From NCBI GenBank assembly GCA_024692715.1, contig JAILMH010000070.1:1-39722 (forward strand): 39,722 nucleotides of DNA, in the 5' to 3' direction. This DNA is from Lachnospiraceae bacterium. Its GTDB lineage: Bacteria; Bacillota; Clostridia; Lachnospirales; Lachnospiraceae. Positions 33,033 through 39,722 of the stretch are shown in pieces. How positions within the stretch are numbered: the stretch's first letter is position 1; each line of letters opens with the position of its first letter. A program made the position numbers and the translations under genes. The notes below the pieces were generated by a model. The model was not told the DNA's origin, made no database searches, and saw only the letters and a list, made by a program, of their open reading frames with translations.

Positions 33033-33089
33033 TTTATCCTCTCCCTACAAATAAGTAAAAACTTATAATTATATACAAATTTCTTTATC

Positions 33090-33119
33090 ATTATATCTTT
33101 TAATATTATATTAAGTCAA
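33090..33119 (-). promoter_or_regulatory. Own promoter of the ssuA-type gene
   Basis: Minus strand TTGACT (33119-33114), 18-nt spacer, TATAAT (33095-33090), followed by a leader of about 50 nt. Confidence 0.75.
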
Positions 33120-33187
33120 TCTTAAATTTGAGAAAATCTATGAACTTTCAGTGTTGAGTGCTATTTCACAGCAAAAATATAATAAAA

Positions 33188-33216
33188 ATGCTCCGGAGAT
33201 CAATTCTCCAGAGCAT
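33188..33216 (-). terminator. Intrinsic terminator overlapping the ssuB stop codon
   Basis: Minus strand ATGCTC-T-GGAGA (33216-33205), loop with the TGA stop (ATTGATC), then TCTCC-GGAGCAT-type return arm and TTTTTATT. It separates ssuCB from ssuA. Confidence 0.8.
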
Positions 33217-33952
33217 CTTCAAACTTCCTCCAAAGTTCACCGTATCCGGGTGAATCCGGTGTAACCGGCTTTGGAATCGGATTTTCAATATCGATCTTAA
33301 CTTCTCCATGATTTGACATGAGCATAACTCTTGTTCCAAGCACGATAGCTTCCTGAATATTGTGGGTGATAAATATAACTGTAAGATGTTCTTTCTCAGC
33401 TATTTTATGCAGCTCCCTCTGAAGCTTATTTCGCGTCATGGCATCAAGCGCCGCAAAGGGCTCATCCATAAGGATGATCTTTGGCTTCAGTGCAAGCCCT
33501 CTTGCTATGGCAACACGCTGCTTCATACCTCCGCTCAGCTGATGCGGATAGTGATCTTCATAGCCGGAAAGTCCAATAAGCTCCAGCTGCTTCTTAACTA
33601 TCCTGTCAAGCTCAGCCTTGTCTTTGATCCCCTGCTTTTTAAGAGGAAATTCAATATTTCCCCTGACGGTCTTCCAGGGGTAGAGCTGATCAAAGCTCTG
33701 AAATACCATCATCCTGTCGATCCCCGGCTTCGTAACTTTTTCACCTTCGACAAAAATGTCGCCTTCATAATCTTCAAAACCGCAGATACATCTTATAAGT
33801 GTTGTCTTTCCGCAGCCGGAAGGTCCGAGAATACTAAGGAAATCACCCTCTTTAACAGTAAGATTCATATCACTGATGACATTTTCTGTACCAAGAGAAT
33901 CATTATAGCTTTTATTTAAGTTTTTTATTTCAAGTATATTTTCAGTTGCCAT
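33200..33952 (-). CDS. ssuB: Ssu/Tau-type ABC transporter ATP-binding protein
   Basis: 250 residues. Walker A 'GPSGCGKTT' near 43, signature 'LSGGMKQR' near 140, Walker B 'IILMDEPFAALD' near 160, switch His in 'ITHNIQEA'. Typical of the nitrate/sulfonate/taurine subfamily. Overlaps the end of the permease gene by 11 bp. Confidence 0.9.
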   Translation of the reverse strand: MATENILEIKNLNKSYNDSLGTENVISDMNLTVKEGDFLSILGPSGCGKTTLIRCICGFEDYEGDIFVEGEKVTKPGIDRMMVFQSFDQLYPWKTVRGNIEFPLKKQGIKDKAELDRIVKKQLELIGLSGYEDHYPHQLSGGMKQRVAIARGLALKPKIILMDEPFAALDAMTRNKLQRELHKIAEKEHLTVIFITHNIQEAIVLGTRVMLMSNHGEVKIDIENPIPKPVTPDSPGYGELWRKFEDALEN

Positions 33953-34718
33953 TCTTGATAATTCCCCACTTTCTTACTGTTTTGATCTCAATAATGTGGA
34001 ATATACCGTATTCAACGATAAGACCTATAAAAATGATAACAAGGAGTGATGCAAAAACACCTGCTGTATCGAGATTTGTTCTCTTCATGAAGATGTACCA
34101 GCCGATTCCTGCCCCGCTGCCAGTCGTACCAAATACCATCTCGATAGATATAAGTCCTCTCCATGCACGTGCCCAGCCTACTCTGAGTCCTGAAAGAACA
34201 CTGTTAAAGGATGCCGGGAGATAAATTCCTGTCACAAGCTCCAGCCCGTTAAGTCCGATATTTTTACCACTCTCGACATAGATCGAAGGAATCGACTTAA
34301 AGCCGTCAAGTATATTTCTGGACATCGGCCATAAAACACCATGCACTACGATCACGATAACTGTAGTCTGACCTATACCAAACCAAAGTATTGCAAGCGG
34401 AAGCAGTGCAATTCCCGGAATCAGGTCCATAACAGATACTACAAAATTAAATATATAAGAAAAGTGCTTACTCACTACAGAAAGCCCCGAAAAGACAAAT
34501 GAGAGCAGAATTCCTATTCCAAGTCCTCTCGCAATAAGTCCCATCGAATAAAGCGTATAACTTATAAGGTCATCCTTTGTAAAGCCCTTTACAAGACTCT
34601 CGCCTATTTTTTCCAGCGAAGGAAAAAGTAACGCCGAGACCTGTCCCGATCTGCTGATATATTCCCATACCGCCAAGACAGCGATAACAAAAATCAATTG
34701 TGTGCGTGCCTGCTTCAT
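33942..34718 (-). CDS. ssuC: Ssu/Tau-type ABC transporter permease
   Basis: 258 residues with about six membrane segments; 'VMDLIPGIALLPLAILWFGIGQTTVIVIVV' near 93 and EAA loop 'VESGKNIGLNGLELVTGIYLPAS' near 147 are typical of SsuC/TauC. First gene of the cluster, 49 bp beyond a consensus promoter; GGAG 10 nt before the ATG. Confidence 0.9.
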   Translation of the reverse strand: MKQARTQLIFVIAVLAVWEYISRSGQVSALLFPSLEKIGESLVKGFTKDDLISYTLYSMGLIARGLGIGILLSFVFSGLSVVSKHFSYIFNFVVSVMDLIPGIALLPLAILWFGIGQTTVIVIVVHGVLWPMSRNILDGFKSIPSIYVESGKNIGLNGLELVTGIYLPASFNSVLSGLRVGWARAWRGLISIEMVFGTTGSGAGIGWYIFMKRTNLDTAGVFASLLVIIFIGLIVEYGIFHIIEIKTVRKWGIIKNGN

Positions 34719-34766
34719 CGCAATTTCTCTCCGATCAATAAATATTTATATTTTTATAACATTACA

Positions 34767-34794
34767 ATTATAACCTATGCTGATTGTATGTCAA
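34767..34794 (-). promoter_or_regulatory. Sigma-A promoter of the ssuCB operon
   Basis: Minus strand TTGACA (34794-34789), 16-nt spacer, TATAAT (34772-34767). Confidence 0.8.
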
Positions 34795-34822
34795 GAAATG
34801 CATTTAAGAACATTTTATGTTT

Positions 34823-34852
34823 AAAAAAGCGGCGAAGCTTTCGCCTCGCCGC
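34823..34852 (-). terminator. Terminator of the giant glycosidase gene
   Basis: Minus strand GCGGCGAGGC, loop GAAA, GCTTCGCCGC, then TTTTTT. Very stable stem, 13 nt after the stop codon. Confidence 0.92.
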
Positions 34853-34865
34853 CTCTCAACTAACT

Positions 34866-37800
34866 TTATTTCACAAGCTTTCCATTCTCATCAAATTCGT
34901 ATGTACGTCCCCACACGCTTATCTTTCCTGTGATCATCTTACCATCTTTTGCGAATCTGTAAGTATCATCACCTACATTCATCCAGCCTGTGTACATCTT
35001 ACCATCCTCGTTGAAATAATAAGTATCTCCGTCTATCACTCTGATACCGTCATTTACCATATAACCATTTTCATCAAAGTAATAGCTTCCTGTCCAGGTC
35101 TTCATAAAGCCCTTGACGAGGCTTCCATCCTTTGCTGCATAGAATGTATGCTCTTCTCCGTCGCTTCCCTGAGCCTTAAAGAATGCCGAAGTCTTCATAG
35201 CACCCTTCTTCTCAGGATCAAAGTAACGTGTTGCACCGTCTACAACTGCAAAACCTGTAACTCTTTCACCATCCTGATTCATGCAGAAGGTCTTGCCCCA
35301 CGCCTTCTTAAGGGTATAGACATTTTCATCACCTGCGCCGGCCTTTCTGACTCCCACAAAGCTGATAACAGGATCAGCGCTGCCGGTTTTTGCAACTCTT
35401 ACTGTTACCTTACCTGCATGCTCTGCATCAACAGTAAATTTCTGGCTTATCTGAAGATTTGTGCTTGTCTTCTCAACATTAAATGAAGTCTCTGCAAGAA
35501 CATCATCTCCTGCTTCAACAGTCATATTGCATGGACGCTTTGTGCTCCACCATTCCTGGAAGCCCTCAGTTACAGTGTACTCACCTTCTTCAAGGTCAAA
35601 GCTGTAAACGATATCCTTATTGCTTGCAGCCCACCAGCCATTGCTTAAGTAATCATCACCATCATGATGTCCAAGGTCATAGCTTGAAGAATTCTCACTC
35701 TTAAGGACACCTTCGTATCCGGCTTTATTATCTGCTGTGTATCTCTGATCTGCTTCTGTATTTCTAAGTGCTTTTACATTTTTCTTAAGAACATCAAAGT
35801 AATCAGATGTCTCTGCACCACTATCAAAGAAATAAATAGTGTCAGGATCAGCAATGCTTACCTTGTGTGTAAAGGTTCTTCCCGTATCAGCAAGAGTACC
35901 TGTAAGCTCAACCTCTCCAAGTGCATTTTCATCTGCATCTGCTTCCCATGTAACGGCTTCTGTAACCTCGCCTTTACCATAGTCTACCTTTACTTCTGAA
36001 GGTAATCCGCTCTCGAGATCTGCTGCAGATTCAACAACCTCCGGAAGTTCATCTGTATTTACCTCAAAGCTTCCCTTGTTCTCAAGTTCATCAAGAGTCC
36101 AGTTCTCATACTTCTTAAGCGAAATAGTATTTCCTGTGCCGAACTCGATCGGAAGCAATACGTATCTTGAATCGCTCAGATCCTTGCCTTCATCAGGATT
36201 GAACCAGCGGTCGCCTACATAGATATACTTACCGTTTTCAGCATCATAAGGAATTACATATGTACTCTGAGTATCAAATGTTGTGTTTGTTGTATCATCT
36301 ACACACGGGTTGCCCATTGTTGTCCACGGACCAAGCATGCTGTCAGCAACGGCATAGCTTGCCTGATTTGGAGCCCAGCCTGTACATCCTGAAGTAATGA
36401 TATAGTATTTGCCGTTGTACTTAAACGGTGCCGGAGCTTCACGACTTGAACCGATGAAGTTTCTTGTAAAGTCAACTCCCTCTTCATTTCCTGCAATACC
36501 TGTATATTCCTCATTTAGCTTGGCGATATACATTGTTGAATTTCCGTCTGATGAGTAAACAACATATGCCTGTCCGTCATCATCCACAAAGAGGTTCATA
36601 TCACGGACTGAACCGCCTACAGTATCCCATCCAAGGTCTGCATCTTCTGATGTGGCGAGCTTATAGCAGCCCACGAGCTTGAACGGTCCATCCGGTGTAT
36701 CACTTATTGCGATACCTGCTCTTGCCTTACTGTACTTACTTGAAGCTGTACGGTTTGACTTCATCATTCCGTCAGCATGGAACCACATTACATATTTCTT
36801 TGTTTTTTCGTTATAAATAACCTTAGGACGCTCAATGATGCAGCGGTCACCTGCAAGATTCCAGTAGGTTTCCTCAAGCTTGCTGTCATACTGATCGTCA
36901 TCCGGCTCCTGTCCTTCATAATCTCCGTAAAGTGCCTTGAAGTACTCATCATCTTCAAATACTGAGAGATCGGCTTCTTCTGTTGCATAAGAGCCATACT
37001 GTGAATCATCCGGCACGATAGTTCTAAGAACAACGCCCTGATCATCCCAGTTATAAAGATCATCTGAAGTATAAAGATGTACACCTGTTACAGGATCTGT
37101 TCCGTAGGTCTTATCTTCACCATACCAGTAATACTTTGTCTCACCGTTTACAGTGAATTTACTGATCTGACCGCCGTGAGCCTGAACCTTATTTCCGGAT
37201 GTATCATAAAGTCTCTCTCCTGCAGTACCTGTTATTGATGAATATGTCTTGATCTCCTTCTCTTCCTCAGACTTCTTTCCGGCCTTTACGATAATGTAGC
37301 TAAGAATTGGATCAGCATACTGACTTGTACGATTCGGATTATGAATCATAACATTGAGTTCGCCATCCTTAACTTCCACATCATAAGTCTCTTCAACTAG
37401 AGTTCCCTGCGGCAGGCTGAGTGATCTTGCTGCAGTTTCGCCCTCAAGTGTTACATTTACAACCCTTGAGCTCCATGGATTCTTAAAGCCGACAGTTACA
37501 TTGTAATCTGTATCCCCTGTCTCAGGCACTTCAAACTTATACTTAAATCCACTTACGCCCTTCTTAAAGGTCACATCCGGTGACATATAGATATAAGTAT
37601 CTGTAAGTCCATCTCCTGAACCGCCTTTAACAGCCTCTGAATACTGATCATCAGGCTCGATTCCCCACTTCATACCTGTAAGAGGATCTTCTGTATACTC
37701 CTGATCAGTATTTGACTGGCATACTCCGAGAACATAGTCCTCCGGAACAAGTGATGCATCATCCGCACCGGCATTTACAAGGTAAAGGACATTATCGTTC

Positions 37801-39722
37801 TCTTCAATGTCTTCCTTAGTGATCTTGGTATTAAGATTTGCGATTGCATCCTCAATAGCCTTTTCAGCCGAATCAATATCCTCCTGTGTAGCTGCTGCCT
37901 TTACAAGAAGTGTACGTCCATTCTCTGCTGCCTCTTTAACATCAGAAACTCTTCTTTCAGGGTATGCCGACTCATCGATCGAATCTGCACTTACAATAGC
38001 AGCCTTAAGTCCATCAAGATCAAGAAGCTTCTGCGCCTTGATAAATGAAAGGACCGGATCAGAGCTTCCTGTCTTTGCAACTGTGAAAGTAACCTCTGCA
38101 TCCTCATCAAGAGTAAATTCATACTTGGCTGTATTCCAGTTCTTGCTGCCGTTAAGGCTGTTAGTTGTGCCTAATGTTGTTGTCTTACCGTTAACTTCGG
38201 CTGTGATCTTCATCGGGCGATTTACCCACCACCATTCCTTAAAGCCAAAGGTGAGCTTATAATCTCCGGCAGTCATTGGAAGCTTATACTGGATATCCTG
38301 TCCATTATAAGCATAATAGCCTATATCATAGCTATCGCTTACATCACAGTTATCAGGTCCATATTTACCATAATCTCCGACATAACCCCATGAGCCATCG
38401 CTATATTTCTGATCCGGTGTCTCATTCAGAAGGTCTGCATACTCATCGATCTCTTTGTAGGTCGTAGATTCTGCATTGTTACAATCGATATACCATGCCA
38501 GATTATTCTCAGCGGCCTTGATAGTTGCCTTTGCAGTGATATCTGTGCCTTCTACCGTGCCTTCTACAGTTTCACCGTTCTTTGAAAGATCCTTATCAGC
38601 TGTATCCCAGCTGACAGCTGCAGTCTTGGTATTGTTTTTATTTGTCTTTACTGTAACTGTCTCAGGAAGTTTTGCATCAAAGCCCTCAACTGTATAAACT
38701 GTTGTATCTTCAACACTCTTGATAACCTCCTCAGAACTATCATAGCTTACACCATCGATAGTGTAGGTTGTTATTGAATTTGCTTTAAGCTCTGCTGTGA
38801 GTGTCTTTGCGTCCTGATCTACCTTTATATCATCAGAATCAGAAACATCGCTCCAGTTTTCACCATCTTCAAGAGTTCCGCTTGTTCTTATGGCTTCAAC
38901 ATTTGTTCCGACAGTTGAGAAATCAGAAAGATCGAACTTCTCTGTCTTCTCTTCATCAGAAGTATTCATTGCAACGATAACAACCTCACCGTCTTTTTTA
39001 TCATAGGCGGCAAGAATATTGTTCTCATCGCTTGAACCGATGATCGTGTCTCCGGGTCTTACATATCTTGAGATCTGACCAAAGCCGTAATACTTCTTAC
39101 TGAGCTCAACCTTCTCATTATCGTGGTCAGCAAATGCTATTCCCCAGAAGCCTTTAGATTCATCAACTTTTCCTAAAAGCTCATCTAAAGAATCGTAGTC
39201 ATATTCATTAGTCGAATCAGCGTGCATATCGATGGCATTCCAGAGAATCCATGCACTGGCATCAAGGCCATTGATATCAGTCATCATTCTCTGTGCTATT
39301 CCAAGTGCATCTGTCATTTCACCGGCATCTGTACCTGCTGTAAATTTACCGTCGACCTCTGACATCCAGAGATTCTTTCCCTCTGATTCAGCCAACTCTT
39401 TAAGCTGGCTTCTCTTACTTCCACTGTAGGTATGTGTATCTATACGGTCTACAGCCGCCTTGGCCTCATCATCAAGAGCGTTATAAGCCTTGATCGCCGT
39501 ATCTATACTTGTCTCGTCAGTACCTGCAAGAACTATATCGATACCTCTGCTCTCAAGCTCTTTGTTGAGCTCATTAAGGATATTTGACTGTGAATCGCCT
39601 ATATCAAAGTGACAGCCTTCCTGTTTATTGGAATATGCTGACCAGTAATTTGTATAAGGCTCATTCATCGGATCTGTTGAAGAAAATTCAATACCCTCAT
39701 TCTTCCAATGCTCGATCACATC
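34866..39722 (-). CDS. Giant surface type II arabinogalactan hydrolase: GH30 + GH43_24-like + carbohydrate-binding modules + cell-wall repeats (N-terminus missing)
   Basis: 1618 residues visible; the frame continues past the right edge, so signal peptide and the first part of GH30 are missing. Numbering from the edge: GH30 C-terminal part 1-330 (acid/base Glu 21 in 'DPMNEP', nucleophile Glu 122 in 'WMSEVDG'), resembling endo-beta-1,6-galactanases (GH30_5). Then an Ig-like bacterial module (335-400), module A (406-560), a FIVAR-like helical repeat (562-632), module B (642-812), GH43 propeller (825-1210), a second Ig-like module (1225-1290), module C (1292-1460) and glucan/choline-binding-type repeats (1467-1618, 'GSYYFDENGYMVNDG' pattern). 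The GH43 has Glu 964, Glu 1095 ('REAPAPF') and Gln 1152 ('DTQSTY'), the set known in GH43_24 exo-beta-1,3-galactanases. Inferred role: cell-wall-attached attack on arabinogalactan-protein glycans. Confidence 0.88.
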   Translation of the reverse strand, partial: DVIEHWKNEGIEFSSTDPMNEPYTNYWSAYSNKQEGCHFDIGDSQSNILNELNKELESRGIDIVLAGTDETSIDTAIKAYNALDDEAKAAVDRIDTHTYSGSKRSQLKELAESEGKNLWMSEVDGKFTAGTDAGEMTDALGIAQRMMTDINGLDASAWILWNAIDMHADSTNEYDYDSLDELLGKVDESKGFWGIAFADHDNEKVELSKKYYGFGQISRYVRPGDTIIGSSDENNILAAYDKKDGEVVIVAMNTSDEEKTEKFDLSDFSTVGTNVEAIRTSGTLEDGENWSDVSDSDDIKVDQDAKTLTAELKANSITTYTIDGVSYDSSEEVIKSVEDTTVYTVEGFDAKLPETVTVKTNKNNTKTAAVSWDTADKDLSKNGETVEGTVEGTDITAKATIKAAENNLAWYIDCNNAESTTYKEIDEYADLLNETPDQKYSDGSWGYVGDYGKYGPDNCDVSDSYDIGYYAYNGQDIQYKLPMTAGDYKLTFGFKEWWWVNRPMKITAEVNGKTTTLGTTNSLNGSKNWNTAKYEFTLDEDAEVTFTVAKTGSSDPVLSFIKAQKLLDLDGLKAAIVSADSIDESAYPERRVSDVKEAAENGRTLLVKAAATQEDIDSAEKAIEDAIANLNTKITKEDIEENDNVLYLVNAGADDASLVPEDYVLGVCQSNTDQEYTEDPLTGMKWGIEPDDQYSEAVKGGSGDGLTDTYIYMSPDVTFKKGVSGFKYKFEVPETGDTDYNVTVGFKNPWSSRVVNVTLEGETAARSLSLPQGTLVEETYDVEVKDGELNVMIHNPNRTSQYADPILSYIIVKAGKKSEEEKEIKTYSSITGTAGERLYDTSGNKVQAHGGQISKFTVNGETKYYWYGEDKTYGTDPVTGVHLYTSDDLYNWDDQGVVLRTIVPDDSQYGSYATEEADLSVFEDDEYFKALYGDYEGQEPDDDQYDSKLEETYWNLAGDRCIIERPKVIYNEKTKKYVMWFHADGMMKSNRTASSKYSKARAGIAISDTPDGPFKLVGCYKLATSEDADLGWDTVGGSVRDMNLFVDDDGQAYVVYSSDGNSTMYIAKLNEEYTGIAGNEEGVDFTRNFIGSSREAPAPFKYNGKYYIITSGCTGWAPNQASYAVADSMLGPWTTMGNPCVDDTTNTTFDTQSTYVIPYDAENGKYIYVGDRWFNPDEGKDLSDSRYVLLPIEFGTGNTISLKKYENWTLDELENKGSFEVNTDELPEVVESAADLESGLPSEVKVDYGKGEVTEAVTWEADADENALGEVELTGTLADTGRTFTHKVSIADPDTIYFFDSGAETSDYFDVLKKNVKALRNTEADQRYTADNKAGYEGVLKSENSSSYDLGHHDGDDYLSNGWWAASNKDIVYSFDLEEGEYTVTEGFQEWWSTKRPCNMTVEAGDDVLAETSFNVEKTSTNLQISQKFTVDAEHAGKVTVRVAKTGSADPVISFVGVRKAGAGDENVYTLKKAWGKTFCMNQDGERVTGFAVVDGATRYFDPEKKGAMKTSAFFKAQGSDGEEHTFYAAKDGSLVKGFMKTWTGSYYFDENGYMVNDGIRVIDGDTYYFNEDGKMYTGWMNVGDDTYRFAKDGKMITGKISVWGRTYEFDENGKLVK

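Noticed and set aside
34866-35330. Tandem repeats at the end of the giant gene as a possible DNA repeat or recombination element
   Set aside because: They encode the degenerate cell-wall-binding repeats (YYFDENG pattern) and are explained by protein structure.
37807-38262. 151-codon plus-strand open frame inside the giant glycosidase gene
   Set aside because: Antisense shadow of the FIVAR and module A region; low-complexity Ser/Ala composition.

Overview
The window looks like a chromosomal segment of a Lachnospiraceae-type Firmicute (Butyrivibrio/Roseburia-like). This is inferred from moderately low GC, strong purine-rich ribosome binding sites, sigma-A promoters, lipoprotein signals of the LxGC/LxAC type, a phosphoketolase, a C-terminal choline-binding-like cell-wall repeat anchor and several gene families typical of that group. 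No rRNA, tRNA, CRISPR array, insertion sequence or phage gene was recognised. Most genes are on the minus strand.

Layout. (1) 1-4.1 kb: a zinc-uptake operon read leftward: Fur-family regulator (Zur-like), a small Cys-rich membrane protein, znuA, znuC, znuB and a partial lipoprotein. Its promoter holds three copies of a 17-bp palindrome, one filling the -35/-10 spacer. (2) 4.1-5.5 kb: a MepA-like MATE efflux pump behind a structured leader that ends in an intrinsic terminator, a good candidate for a guanidine-IV (mepA-type) riboswitch. (3) 5.5-11 kb: CorA-type transporter, a LysR regulator with two short ChrA proteins, an unknown membrane protein, a TSCPD-domain protein and an unknown protein with a sigma-28-like promoter. 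(4) 11.1-25.7 kb: an arabinan/arabinoside utilisation locus. It has a sugar ABC importer (binding protein and two permeases), GH51, a DUF6171-like protein and GH127 in one operon; a divergent ArsR-type regulator; an orphan CheY; two GH43 enzymes; and xylulose-5-P/fructose-6-P phosphoketolase. (5) 25.8-34.7 kb: amino-acid/sulfur transport. One operon encodes MetQ-MetN-MetI, an aminotransferase, an L-2-hydroxyisocaproate-type dehydrogenase and an M20 amidohydrolase; next to it is an Ssu/Tau-type ABC system. (6) 34.9 kb to the right edge: a giant, incomplete surface enzyme combining a GH30 endo-galactanase-like domain, a GH43_24-like exo-beta-1,3-galactanase domain, three related carbohydrate-binding-like modules and cell-wall-binding repeats.

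How it fits together. The giant enzyme would attack type II arabinogalactan side chains and backbone at the cell surface. The GH43 lipoprotein cuts arabinan outside the cell, the ABC importer takes up arabino-oligosaccharides, and cytoplasmic GH43, GH51 and GH127 release L-arabinose. The pentose could enter the phosphoketolase route through Xfp. Isomerase, kinase and epimerase genes and the importer ATPase are not in the window, so a shared MsmK-type ATPase is likely.

The most notable signals are the AGP-degrading megaenzyme with its repeated uncharacterised module, the symmetric operator pair between the divergent arabinoside promoters, the three-site Zur-like operator, the structured MATE leader, and the metQNI-aminotransferase-hydroxyacid dehydrogenase operon.
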